The position numbers were made by a program, and so were the translations under genes. Source: Sphingobacterium puteale (lineage in GTDB: Bacteria > Bacteroidota > Bacteroidia > Sphingobacteriales > Sphingobacteriaceae). Taken from it: DNA of 40,000 bases. Positions 17,853-26,032 of this stretch are shown here, piece by piece; the stretch's first letter is position 1; every line of letters begins with the position of its first letter. The DNA is taken from contig NZ_RBWS01000032.1 in NCBI RefSeq assembly GCF_003627955.1, forward strand, positions 1-40,000. Direction: 5' to 3'. The notes under the pieces were generated by a model. The model was not told the DNA's origin, made no database searches, and was given only the letters and a program-made list of their open reading frames with translations.

Positions 17853-18656
17853 TTAACCGTAATTGCCGCCAATCCTGTTAAAGATTAACTTAGGCTGCCA
17901 CCTTATTTCGTCTCCTAAAGTCATTCTTATTGCCGTTGTATTTTGTGTTTCAAACCCGATGTCAGACAGAAACTTAAGACCTACGGTATTATCCGCTGGT
18001 AAGACAGCTGAATCTGATATTGAATATTTAAGGCTCATTAATCCCAAACCTGCCCGTTCAGTCTTAGCGTAGATCGGTCCCTGTCCAATCGTGGGGAGAT
18101 AATAACCTTCAACTATTCCGTTTTGCTCAAAAATTACGGCCTGTTTAAGATAGTTTTCGATCAGGTACCTTCGATTCTCCCCAGTTATTTCCTGATCCAG
18201 TTTAAACATCTGCTCATAAAAGGCTGGCTCAGCTGTTCGCAATTGTTCGGCTAAAGCGCTCGGCAGCCAGTTTTGTTCTCTTTTTAGGAAATGATAAGAA
18301 CTTACTACTCTAAAACCAGCTTTTTTATATACCGGAGCACCCAAATCTGTTGCGATCAAATTTATGGACAATGACCCGTTTTTATTTGCCAAGTCCACTA
18401 GATATTTCACAATGTGATAGCCAATACCTTTACCACGGTAGGATTTGTCAACAATTATATGCGCCAACCAAGCTGATTTTTCGTGTAAGATTAAAGTCCC
18501 AACACCGACGATTTTGTTTTGGTCGACAACTTTTATAGGTTTACAAAAAGATTGTAGGCAATATTCCATTAACGATACGGTAATATCTCCCCATCCTTCA
18601 GGCTGAAGGTCTCTGGTAAAAGGTATGTCTTGTAATACTAAAGGTTGTATATTCAT
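17853..18656 (-). CDS. GNAT-family N-acetyltransferase
   Basis: A 267-residue cytoplasmic acetyltransferase using acetyl-CoA; the substrate is unknown. The N-terminal half is a standard GNAT domain: strand 'KVVDQNKIVGVGTLI' (about 43-57), motif A 'AHIIVDKSYRGKGIGYHIV' (about 69-87) with the acetyl-CoA-binding R-G-K-G-I-G, then 'LIATDLGAPVYKKAGF' (motif B). The C-terminal half (about 140-267) resembles a second, divergent acetyltransferase-like domain, a two-domain layout usual for GNAT proteins of this length. It is flanked by immunity-type genes but is an ordinary enzyme; no link is evident. Its start is the ATG at 18656, followed upstream by 136 bases without a gene. Confidence 0.88.
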   Translation of the reverse strand: MNIQPLVLQDIPFTRDLQPEGWGDITVSLMEYCLQSFCKPIKVVDQNKIVGVGTLILHEKSAWLAHIIVDKSYRGKGIGYHIVKYLVDLANKNGSLSINLIATDLGAPVYKKAGFRVVSSYHFLKREQNWLPSALAEQLRTAEPAFYEQMFKLDQEITGENRRYLIENYLKQAVIFEQNGIVEGYYLPTIGQGPIYAKTERAGLGLMSLKYSISDSAVLPADNTVGLKFLSDIGFETQNTTAIRMTLGDEIRWQPKLIFNRIGGNYG

Positions 18657-18792
18657 TCAAGTTTTTAAGACAGCAATTTATGCCAACTAATATAGAAAAA
18701 GATCCTAATAGAATTGCTTTAAGTGTTACATGACACAGTTCATGTTACAGTCTCACCCTTGTTACCAGCTTGGCTTACTGTCAGTTGTTCTT

Positions 18793-19356
18793 TCATCTTA
18801 ATTTTATTCCTTGTGTTTCAAGTTGGTCCGCGCCCGCTAGAATACCGAAGCTTCCAATTCTTCTTATTGCCAGTTTATTATGAATTTGATATTTTAATTT
18901 TCTTGATGTCGCTTGAATTTCTGTCCAGTCCCAAGCGTTTACTTTTCCGTTGAATGTAGTTGAGTTTTCGTTTTTTAATGCTCCCCTTTCATTAAAATGT
19001 CCGATGTGAGATTGATTAAGTTCGTTGTTTTTTAGTCCACCGAAATATAATTGAATAAGTCCCCAACCTTCCGTTGAATACCTAAAAGTGTGGCCTTTAC
19101 AGTATTTGGGGTTAAGGTCAATTTTTCTAAATAGCGGTTTACCTTTATGCCTTGGTGTCCAAAGTTGAAAAGTAACAGCAAACTTGTCTCCATTGTCAAG
19201 GTCAAATTTTGATGATATTTCGTCAACAGTTTTGTATTGGCAAATCCCTTGCCCGTATGGTGAATACGAGTCGTAAACGTGCAAGTCAGTGTCCTTGAAA
19301 ATGAAGTCAAGAATTTCCAATTTGTCGGCTTTGTCAGCGAAAAAATCGTAGGTCAT
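18793..19356 (-). CDS. Uncharacterised 187-residue protein
   Basis: A soluble protein starting 'MTYDFFADKADKLEILDFIF', then an acidic 'DTDLHVYDSYSPYG' and a beta-rich middle ('FAVTFQLWTPRH', 'YSTEGWGLIQLYFGG'), ending in a basic helix. The layout recalls a widespread family of small uncharacterised bacterial proteins often annotated only as hypothetical; I do not know a name. A 92-codon frame within the same strand (19032-19310) is a shadow. Position among immunity-type genes suggests, but does not show, a similar role. Confidence 0.7.
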   Translation of the reverse strand: MTYDFFADKADKLEILDFIFKDTDLHVYDSYSPYGQGICQYKTVDEISSKFDLDNGDKFAVTFQLWTPRHKGKPLFRKIDLNPKYCKGHTFRYSTEGWGLIQLYFGGLKNNELNQSHIGHFNERGALKNENSTTFNGKVNAWDWTEIQATSRKLKYQIHNKLAIRRIGSFGILAGADQLETQGIKLR

Positions 19357-19496
19357 AGTTTAAGTTTTCTGTCTTTTAGCCCTGCTGGTAGTGAATTAGT
19401 ATTGGCGAAGTAACGTAGCTGTATTGACAAGTCGCTTGTTATAAGTCAATGTTCTTCCTTTGTAAATATGCAAACATGTGGAAGGAATGCTTCCTA

Positions 19497-19754
19497 TTAC
19501 TCGTAAACTTTAGCACCCTTGAAGATATCAGCAAATGTTGACCAAGCAGCTTTTTCAGCATCTACATTTGCATCTGTGTTATCATAATACCCTTGGATAT
19601 CTTCTGTATACGCCGCCAAAGCCTCCAGAAAATCAGGTAAGGTTTTGTTTTCCCAAGTTTCAGGCTGTTGGAGCAAATCCTGATGCAGAAGATCAAGGAA
19701 TTTAATGAAGCTTTGTCTGTCTGTGACTTTCAATTCGTACAATTGATTACCCAT
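19497..19754 (-). CDS. DUF7660-like small acidic protein
   Basis: An 85-residue acidic protein. 'FIKFLDLLHQDL', 'PETWENKTLPDFLEALAAY' and 'WSTFADIFKGAKVYE' match the DUF7660 layout (a helix, then W-x-N-x-T-L-x-x-F-L-E-A-h, then a W-x-x-h-A-x-h-h-x-x-A-x-h-Y-E end). Such proteins are small helical units often found beside toxin/immunity genes. It starts 18 bases after the stop of the gene at 19773-20339, so the two are likely co-transcribed. Confidence 0.72.
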   Translation of the reverse strand: MGNQLYELKVTDRQSFIKFLDLLHQDLLQQPETWENKTLPDFLEALAAYTEDIQGYYDNTDANVDAEKAAWSTFADIFKGAKVYE

Positions 19755-19772
19755 ATATTTTTTAATAAATGT

Positions 19773-20339
19773 TTAAATCTGATATATCTCATTACCTTCT
19801 GTCGCATATGTTCTGTTATAATTCAGTTCTCCATTGGCTTCAACAGCAAATGTTTCAGTGAGGAACTCCAGTTCTTCAATTAGAAACTTCACCAGGATAG
19901 ATCGGATCTTGTCTATCTTATACTGACTGGGTTTAATCGAAGCCAATACTATCTTGTCTTCCGTCTCTTCAAAAGAATGTCCTTTTCCGTCTCGCTTATT
20001 GTTAACCGAATAGATTTCCAATCTATCCTTATCCACTTCAACCGTAAAAAATAAATATCGACTTTGGTAATAGTCAGCTGTTGATTCGCTATTCTTAAAC
20101 TTCGGACACATCCTAAATGAGAATTGATCGGGTAGATCGCCATTAGATTCATGAAGGCTATCTAAATTCTCGTCATCCAGAAAGAATAATAGATAAGGTG
20201 AACGGAGGGTCACCTTTATTTCATTATAAAGCGTATAGAAATCTTTATGATAGAATGGAGCAATGGCAATTCTAAGTTCCGATTGTTTACTGCATACCTC
20301 ATGAAAGGTCTCGAGCTTCACTCGAAGAGATTTATACAT
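19773..20339 (-). CDS. Uncharacterised 188-residue protein
   Basis: Soluble and charged, with alternating helix and strand segments: 'KLETFHEVCSKQSELRI', 'YTLYNEIKVTLRSPYLLFFLDD', 'YLFFTVEVDKDRLEIYSV', and a C-terminal helix 'KIRSILVKFLIEELEFL'. No motif that I recognise. It is the first gene of a probable two-gene unit with the DUF7660-like gene; its promoter should be in the 330-base gap to the right. Immunity-type role possible from context only. Confidence 0.68.
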   Translation of the reverse strand: MYKSLRVKLETFHEVCSKQSELRIAIAPFYHKDFYTLYNEIKVTLRSPYLLFFLDDENLDSLHESNGDLPDQFSFRMCPKFKNSESTADYYQSRYLFFTVEVDKDRLEIYSVNNKRDGKGHSFEETEDKIVLASIKPSQYKIDKIRSILVKFLIEELEFLTETFAVEANGELNYNRTYATEGNEIYQI

Positions 20340-20669
20340 TGATCTAGTAATGTGGTTTAATAATTATAAAAATCATGCCTTTAATTAACCGGATAATTAA
20401 ATCTGAGCTTAAAATAATGATTCATTTAGAAAAATAAAAATCATTCTAAATATATGTGTTTTAAATATTTTTTCACGTCAGAAATTTCAATAACTGTCAT
20501 TTGAGCGAGAAACCACAATACGGGAACTTATAGCCTTATTTATGTAACAATCCGAATAATTATTCTTCAATCTTATTGAATATTGATAAATAGTATTTAT
20601 CTTTAAACAAATATTATTTATCCTATGCGGCTAATCATAGACGTATCAGATTAACTAGTGCCCTAATTT
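20340..20669. other. Intergenic stretch between divergent genes
   Basis: 330 AT-rich bases with no credible gene on either strand. It should hold the promoters for the divergent genes at 20339 (-) and 20670 (+). It contains the 17-bp palindrome described separately and, just before it, a small TTCAAT-CTT-ATTGAA hairpin at about 20567-20581. Confidence 0.5.
20585..20601. promoter_or_regulatory. 17-bp palindrome, possible operator
   Basis: GATAAATA-G-TATTTATC is a perfect inverted repeat with 8-bp arms and one central base, 68 bases before the membrane-protein gene. Its position and shape suit a dimeric repressor site, but AT-rich DNA makes chance palindromes likelier. Confidence 0.3.
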
Positions 20670-21404
20670 ATGAATATTATACAGAAGCTTAAAACTTATT
20701 CACACGAGAAATTTGAAACACTAATTTTTATCAGTATCCTTTTGGCTCTTCTTATTAACGCTGCGGGTTTTAAATTCTTTAATCAATATACAGCTCTGTT
20801 TTATGGACTGTTTTCGGGATTAATGTTGGTTCTTTTTTTTAAAAATTGGCTCATTGATAATTTCATCACCCTATGGCCAATGGGATTTTTTACTTTTTGT
20901 ATAGTTTTTGAATTTGCATATATGCTATTTGATCAGGTTCATCTGAAAGATGATTGGTACTTTCTACCATGGGCGGCTCTGTTGGGTGGAGTTGTGGTGG
21001 TAACCATTAGTGTCTTAATTGTATTCAAAAAGATAACTATTCGAAAGACATTTTCTAAATTCTTTTATGTTAGCGTTATTTTCCTCTTTTCAACAGTCTA
21101 TTCCTACGGGCTCTTATCACTTATAAACATTTTTAATGCGCGGCAAGTCGTTAAATGGGAGCGTGCTAAGGTGGGTTTACCATCCTGGGTAATTACTTTT
21201 GGAGGAAATTACAATGATGCCGTATTTGAGAACAAAGAATGGGGAAATCGGATGATGAATCTATTTTTTATGGAATGGGAAGGTGATTTTCCGCATCCGC
21301 CAACGACTGCCGAAATAAAAGTTTTTAAAGGCAACCTAGGGAAAGATTATATGCTCAAAACGTATGATGAGGACGAAAAAAATGACGCAAGGCAAATCGA
21401 CTAA
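20670..21404 (+). CDS. Membrane protein of unknown function
   Basis: A 244-residue protein with about four transmembrane helices: roughly residues 17-35 ('LIFISILLALLINAAGF'), 42-57, 68-85 ('LWPMGFFTFCIVFEFAYML'), 98-118 ('WAALLGGVVVVTISVLIVF') and possibly 130-150. The C-terminal about 90 residues are soluble and end in a very acidic/basic tail. No family recognised. It is transcribed alone, with a palindromic site upstream. Confidence 0.7.
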   Translation: MNIIQKLKTYSHEKFETLIFISILLALLINAAGFKFFNQYTALFYGLFSGLMLVLFFKNWLIDNFITLWPMGFFTFCIVFEFAYMLFDQVHLKDDWYFLPWAALLGGVVVVTISVLIVFKKITIRKTFSKFFYVSVIFLFSTVYSYGLLSLINIFNARQVVKWERAKVGLPSWVITFGGNYNDAVFENKEWGNRMMNLFFMEWEGDFPHPPTTAEIKVFKGNLGKDYMLKTYDEDEKNDARQID

Positions 21405-21553
21405 CACCACACCCTATTGTTGCTAGGCAAACCTGTTTTTTCGTCGTGATGAATCGTATGTTCATCGAAAAATAACATCGTTCACGCGTAGAAAATAGTA
21501 GATTAGCCATGCTATTTAACCAGTAGATATCAAGATAGACTTACGTATTATAT

Positions 21554-22210
21554 ATGACTAGAATGACAGATCAAATAAAGCTAGAGCAATTGGCTGCGAT
21601 AATGGATGTGCTGCAGTTGGCTGAGAAATTAAAGTTCGAACTACGGCATAGCTGGTTGTCCAATGGGCGTCAGGAGAGTGTTGCCGAGCATACATGGCGC
21701 ATGTCGCTGATGGCTATATTGATTGAGCCGCTTTTGGATCAGAAGGTAGATTTAGCCCGTCTGTTAAAAATGATCATTATCCATGACCTTGTTGAAGCAG
21801 AAGCGGGAGACGTCTCCGTATTGGATCAGATCCGCAATCCGGAGATCAGAAAGATCAAACAGCAAAATGAAGAACAGGCCATTCTCAAGATCAGGCAAAT
21901 GCTGGCAACAAGTAACGGACAAGAGATCTATGATCTCTTCTATGAATTTGAAGAGAAGAAAACCTTTGAGGCCAAGGTTGCCAATGCCATTGACAAGTTA
22001 GAAGTACAGCTACAGCACAATCATGCCGATATCTCTACCTGGGAAGAGGTTGAGTATGATCTTTCTTTTGTAATCGGCAAACATGTCCAATTTGACCAGA
22101 CCTTTGTCTTGTTAAAGGATTTAATCGAGCATCAGGCCTCGCAGAAATTGGAAGAGGCCGGGTTGAATGTTTCGGAGATTCGTGAGCGCGCGATCTCGAC
22201 TTTTAGCTAG
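21554..22210 (+). CDS. HD-domain hydrolase (YfbR/5'-deoxynucleotidase-like)
   Basis: A 218-residue HD-superfamily metal-dependent phosphohydrolase. The metal ligands are visible: His46 in 'ESVAEHTWRM', the His77-Asp78 pair in 'IIIHDLVEAEAGD', with conserved acidic residues following, and a later Asp in 'ANAIDKLE' (about 144). This arrangement is that of the HD_3/YfbR-like proteins, which remove phosphate from deoxynucleoside monophosphates; the substrate here is inferred, not shown. A second ATG lies at 21563. Transcribed alone. It could be a host housekeeping gene marking the edge of the immunity patchwork. Confidence 0.85.
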   Translation: MTRMTDQIKLEQLAAIMDVLQLAEKLKFELRHSWLSNGRQESVAEHTWRMSLMAILIEPLLDQKVDLARLLKMIIIHDLVEAEAGDVSVLDQIRNPEIRKIKQQNEEQAILKIRQMLATSNGQEIYDLFYEFEEKKTFEAKVANAIDKLEVQLQHNHADISTWEEVEYDLSFVIGKHVQFDQTFVLLKDLIEHQASQKLEEAGLNVSEIRERAISTFS

Positions 22211-22427
22211 GGGAGGTCATAGATGGGCGAGTGATCAGTCCCTAGGGTTATTTTGATATCAATATGCTTATACGGTTTCCCGTAATCAACCATTCTTTCA
22301 ACCCCATATCTTAGTCTTACAGTTTGTAATAATCTTGAAAGTTAATATTCACAAACATATTAATTCAGAATAAATAATGTATATTAGGCTTGGGTATTAA
22401 CCTTACCCGATTGAAAAGTATAATGCC

Positions 22428-22613
22428 ATGATAGTAACCACGACCAATTCCATCGAAGGGAGGGAGATTTCACGATATAATGATCCAATAGCTGCCAATG
22501 TTGTCATCGGCACCAATATCTTTAGCGATATAGGAGCGAGCTATGTCGATTTCTTTGGAGGTCGCTCTACCAGCTATGAGAAGAAGATGCAGGAAATGTA
22601 CAAGCGTTGTTAA
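22428..22613 (+). pseudogene. 5' part of a YbjQ-domain gene split by IS21
   Basis: The first 60 codons of a YbjQ-like (DUF74, 'heavy-metal-binding') domain: 'MIVTTTNSIEGREI' and 'IGTNIFSDIGASYVDFFGGR' followed by 'SYEKKM' are the classic first half. The IS21-family element begins at 22608, right after codon K-R, and its first bases add C and a stop (22611-22613). The second half of the domain resumes after the element at 25062. Joined without the element, the reading frame is continuous. Confidence 0.92.
22603..22607. repeat. Left copy of IS21 target-site duplication (AGCGT)
   Basis: AGCGT directly precedes the TGT end of the element and is repeated at 25062-25066 after its ACA end. Identity could be counted as up to 8 bases (ACAAGCGT) because the element itself ends in ACA. 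Confidence 0.8.
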
Positions 22614-22684
22614 TTCGCAGATAAATACCCCCAGCAATTCGCATTAAAATGCCACCACCTTAAACAATTAAGGTTTTACTTGTT

Positions 22685-22705
22685 GAGAGTATAATAAACT
22701 CTCAG
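22685..22705 (+). promoter_or_regulatory. Hairpin just upstream of istA
   Basis: A perfect 7-bp stem (TGAGAGT / ACTCTCA) with loop ATAATAA ends 4 bases before the istA start codon. In read-through transcripts from the host gene it would hide the start region, as known for hairpins in several IS elements; regulation here is inferred. Confidence 0.45.
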
Positions 22706-22709
22706 CGTT

Positions 22710-24149
22710 ATGTATAAAGTGGCTATGTACAATACGATAAAAACACTTTTGGAACACGGCAAATCTTTGCGGGAGATATCAAGGGAACTTGGTATGTGCC
22801 GCAAGACTGTTTCGCGTATCCAAAAAGCGCTGCTGAATGGAGATTCAGCTCCGAGGCAGCAGTCCCGTTGCAGTGGTCTTGAGGTATTTCATGAACAGAT
22901 CGAGCATTATCTGGCCAGTGGACTTTCGGCACTGCTGATCCACCAGAAATTGATCCAGCAGCATGGGTTTACCCTGTCTTATTCGAGTGTCGCCCGTTAC
23001 ATTGGTAAATTCAAGCGGGCAGAATGTTTTGTTCCGCTGCACAGCCTTCCGGGTGAAGAGGCACAGGTCGACTTCGGCTACTTTGGTGAGTTCCGCAGGA
23101 ATGGCCGTGGTGTTAAGGTCTGGGTGTTCAGTATGGTACTCAGCCATAGCAGGCAATCCTATTATAAAGTTGTTACCAGTCAACAGGTCCGGGAGTTCCT
23201 GGACTGCCATATCAGTGCTTTTGAATATTTCGGGGGTGTCCCAAAAATGGTCAAGCTGGACAATCTGCGATCGGGTGTAACCAAGGTAGATCTCTACGAA
23301 CCCACCCTACAGGCACAGTATGCGGAATTTCTCAGCTACTATCATTGTGCGGGTATTGCCTGCAGACCCCGCCGGCCAACAGACAAAGGTAAAGTAGAGT
23401 CTTCCATAAAATATGTCAGGAACAACTTTCTGAAAGCCTTTGAAAGCAAAAGCTATGAGGACCTGATCTGTGGTCTGCGCGTATGGAATGATGAAATATG
23501 CAATAAACGTGTCCACGGTACCACCAGGCGCCGGCCTCATGATATCTTTCTTGAATCGGAGAAAGCTGCGCTGCAGCCCCTGCCTTGCAGACGTTTCCAG
23601 ATACAGGATGTCAGCCACCGCAGGGTAAACCGTATGGGACATGTCGCCTATAAGCAGAATTATTATTCTGTTCCGGCTGACTATATGGGCATGAATGTAA
23701 GGCTGGAGAGTAACGGTACGATACTTCGCATCTATGACAGCTCACGACAGATCGCCATGCACCAGCTATCCGACAGCATAGGCATGTTTGTCAGTCTTGC
23801 AGGGCACCGCCCCAGGGAAAAGAGAATGGTCAGCAAGGAAGAATACCGTGAAATGATGGGGCAGATAGGTCCAAATGCGTACACTCTGTTCGATCGACTT
23901 GTGGAAGAAGTGCCGACGCACTGGGGCAAGATGACCCAGGGTATACTTGCGCTGAGAAAGCGCTTCACTTTGGGCCAGATAGAAAGATCATGTGCCCGCG
24001 CACTGCACTTTCACGCCATAAGCTACCAACAGGTCAAACGGATATGCGAGAATGCGATGTACGACCTGCCCCGGGAAGATGTGCTAACAATGGGCTTCTC
24101 GGACGAATTTCAGCACGAACTCAGTTATTATGACACTCTTACAAATTAA
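22710..24149 (+). CDS. istA: IS21-family transposase IstA
   Basis: A 479-residue DDE transposase that cuts and joins the element's ends. N-terminal HTH ('EHGKSLREISRELGMCRKTVSRI', about 14-36). The rve-type catalytic core has the first Asp near 120 in 'EAQVDFGYF', the second Asp near 183 in 'VKLDNLRS' and the Glu near 229 in 'DKGKVESSI'. A C-terminal beta-rich region ('YYSVPADYMG') follows. Its stop codon overlaps the istB start by one base (TAATG), which implies translational coupling. An in-frame ATG at 22725 ('MYNTIKTLL') is an alternative start closer to many relatives. Length is usual for the family. Confidence 0.95.
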   Translation: MYKVAMYNTIKTLLEHGKSLREISRELGMCRKTVSRIQKALLNGDSAPRQQSRCSGLEVFHEQIEHYLASGLSALLIHQKLIQQHGFTLSYSSVARYIGKFKRAECFVPLHSLPGEEAQVDFGYFGEFRRNGRGVKVWVFSMVLSHSRQSYYKVVTSQQVREFLDCHISAFEYFGGVPKMVKLDNLRSGVTKVDLYEPTLQAQYAEFLSYYHCAGIACRPRRPTDKGKVESSIKYVRNNFLKAFESKSYEDLICGLRVWNDEICNKRVHGTTRRRPHDIFLESEKAALQPLPCRRFQIQDVSHRRVNRMGHVAYKQNYYSVPADYMGMNVRLESNGTILRIYDSSRQIAMHQLSDSIGMFVSLAGHRPREKRMVSKEEYREMMGQIGPNAYTLFDRLVEEVPTHWGKMTQGILALRKRFTLGQIERSCARALHFHAISYQQVKRICENAMYDLPREDVLTMGFSDEFQHELSYYDTLTN

Positions 24150-24985
24150 TGGATATAAATATGGAAAATCTAAAAACACAGCTCCGCACTCTTAAACTCG
24201 CGGCCATCTGTCAGAACCTTGAGCTGCGCAACAGGTACGCGCTACAGCACAAGATCGGTTACATTGAATTTCTTGAGCTTCTGGTGGAGGATGAAATGGC
24301 CAACAGGCAGACCAACGGATATATAAATAAGCTCAGGGAATCAAAACTCGACACGCAGAAGGTATTGGACTGTTATGATTTCAGCTATCAGCCCCAGGTT
24401 GACAAAAGGCAGATCTATGATCTGGCCAGCTGCCGGTTCATAGACCAGAAACATAATGTGGTATTCATGGGGAAACCGGGGGTCGGAAAGACGCACCTGG
24501 CCCATGCAATCGGGCTGGAAGCTGTAAAAAAAGGTAAGCGGGTACTTTTCATCCATACCAATGAAATGGTCGAAAAGCTATATTCCTCCCGTGCGGACGG
24601 ATCCTATGCTGCGACCATCCAGAAGTTCCTAAAACCGGACCTGCTGATACTGGACGAACTGGGCTTCAAAAAAATGCCGCAGTACAGCATGGAAGACTTC
24701 TTTGAGATCATCAGAAAAAGATACGAAAACGGCTCGATGATCATTACCACCAATAGGAACTTTGAAGACTGGGGGACACTTTTCGGGGACAAAGTAATCG
24801 CATCGGCGATAATAGACCGCATAGTGCACCATGCCACAATCGTCAAACTAAATGGAAACAGTTACCGTATAAAGAACCTCCTGGAACTGAACGGAATGTT
24901 TGAAGACGACCCTAAGGAAAAATCAAAAAGGGGAAGACCCAAAAAGTCAGAAGATCAAGAAAATTATGAAAATAATAATGAATAG
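24149..24985 (+). CDS. istB: IS21-family helper ATPase IstB
   Basis: A 278-residue AAA+ ATPase related to DnaC that forms a filament on target DNA and activates IstA. Walker A 'GKPGVGKTHLAHA' (about 107-119), Walker B 'LLILDELGF' (about 162-170), sensor 'MIITTNRNFEDW' (about 198-209) and an Arg-finger region 'IIDRIVHHA'. It ends in a basic, Lys-rich tail ('KSKRGRPKKSEDQ') longer than in many IstB proteins; the RGRPK piece is AT-hook-like and may help DNA binding. Translationally coupled to istA. Confidence 0.95.
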   Translation: MDINMENLKTQLRTLKLAAICQNLELRNRYALQHKIGYIEFLELLVEDEMANRQTNGYINKLRESKLDTQKVLDCYDFSYQPQVDKRQIYDLASCRFIDQKHNVVFMGKPGVGKTHLAHAIGLEAVKKGKRVLFIHTNEMVEKLYSSRADGSYAATIQKFLKPDLLILDELGFKKMPQYSMEDFFEIIRKRYENGSMIITTNRNFEDWGTLFGDKVIASAIIDRIVHHATIVKLNGNSYRIKNLLELNGMFEDDPKEKSKRGRPKKSEDQENYENNNE

Positions 24986-25061
24986 AATAATGGTTTTTTT
25001 TGTGAAATTAGTGGGGGCATTCTGATGCGAACTAGTGGAGGCATTCTAATGCGAAGTGACA

Positions 25062-25945
25062 AGCGTGTTACCAAAACGCTCAAACAGCATGCGCAATCCC
25101 TGCGTGCTGACGCAATTATAGGGCTTAGTGTAGATATCGACGAAATCTCAGGAAAGGGGAGTCAGATGTTTATGATTACGGCCGTTGGTACACCAGTACA
25201 TCTTAAAGAGGTTGCGCGCGTTCAGATCGAGAAGCAGGATGGTCTTTTGGACGGTGTATTGATTCAGCAGAAGGTTCGAGCAGATATTATCCTAGAAAAT
25301 TATAAAACAGTAGAGTCTATTAATAGAGAAACAGCTGAATTCATCGCTACATCAGGCCTAAGAGAATTTGAACCGCTACTGTTCAGAGCAATGAATGAGG
25401 ATTATGATTCTGGCATAGATCAATCTCCAAAAGATAAACAAGAAATATTATTCCGCTATTTTGATTATTTACCGGCTGATGAAGCCATTGCTATTCTTTA
25501 TAACGCTTTATTAGAAGGCAATTTAACAACCTTACAAGTAAAACGTATCAATGCTATTATCACTTCATCCAATTTTATAGATTACGCAAAAGCCATTAAC
25601 CTCTTAAATAGTAATACACATGCTAGACGTATTGCGCTAAAAATATTCTCTTTGGACAAAGATTGGTATTCAAAAGAAGATGTAGCTATTCTGAAAAGTT
25701 TAGAAGGAAATGCTTTGGCGAAGTTCTTTCCTGAAATTGTACAAGTTGAGGAATCGAAGGGGATGTTTTCTAATGGAAAAGAAGTGTGGCGATGTGAATG
25801 TGGTCACACAAATAAGCTCGATTATTCAAATTGTGGCTCTTGCACACGAGATAAGAGAGGTTTTGCAGAGAAAAGTTTGAAACCTGAAGAAGTACAGGAG
25901 AGATTGAATAGGAGAGTACGGATTATTGAAAAGCTTGATCTCTAA
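25062..25945 (+). pseudogene. 3' part of the YbjQ-domain gene, after the IS21 insertion
   Basis: The frame starts at ATG 25025 or 25049, inside the right end of the IS, but host sequence begins at 25062. Residues 'LRADAIIGLSVDIDEISGKG' and 'MFMITAVGTPV' complete the YbjQ fold begun at 22428. After it comes a helical region of about 170 residues with no known motif and then a zinc ribbon of the RanBP2 kind: 'WRCECGHTNKLDYSNCGSC' (C-x-C-x8-C-x2-C). The intact gene would encode about 353 residues. A shortened protein lacking the first 60 residues could still be made from the IS-supplied ATGs. Function unknown; YbjQ domains form pentamers and are only loosely tied to metal binding. Confidence 0.88.
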
Positions 25946-25994
25946 TCACAAGTATTTTCTACAAATTATCCTAAAATCTAATTAATCATATGTT

Positions 25995-26032
25995 ATGGAT
26001 AGAGCAATAGTTTATGGATAGAGCAATAGTTT
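25995..26032 (+). repeat. 19-bp tandem duplication across a start codon
   Basis: The first 19 bases of the next gene (ATGGATAGAGCAATAGTTT) occur twice in tandem, at 25995-26013 and 26014-26032. The first copy gives only M-D-R-A-I-V-Y-G then a stop that lies inside the second copy. The second copy is the real start. The repeat length is not a multiple of three. Confidence 0.95.

Larger units (their letters stand above)
22608..25061 (+). mobile_element. Complete IS21-family insertion sequence
   Basis: 2454 bp with istA and istB and matched ends. The left end reads TGTTAATTCGCA and the right end, on the other strand, TGTCACTTCGCA. Each end carries at least two copies of a roughly 24-bp repeat, with TTCGCA cores at 22614 and 22638 on the left and TGCGAA cores at 25026 and 25050 on the right; a third degenerate copy lies near 25001. 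Multiple terminal repeats are a hallmark of IS21. A 5-bp target duplication flanks it. All parts look intact, so it may still be mobile. Confidence 0.93.
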
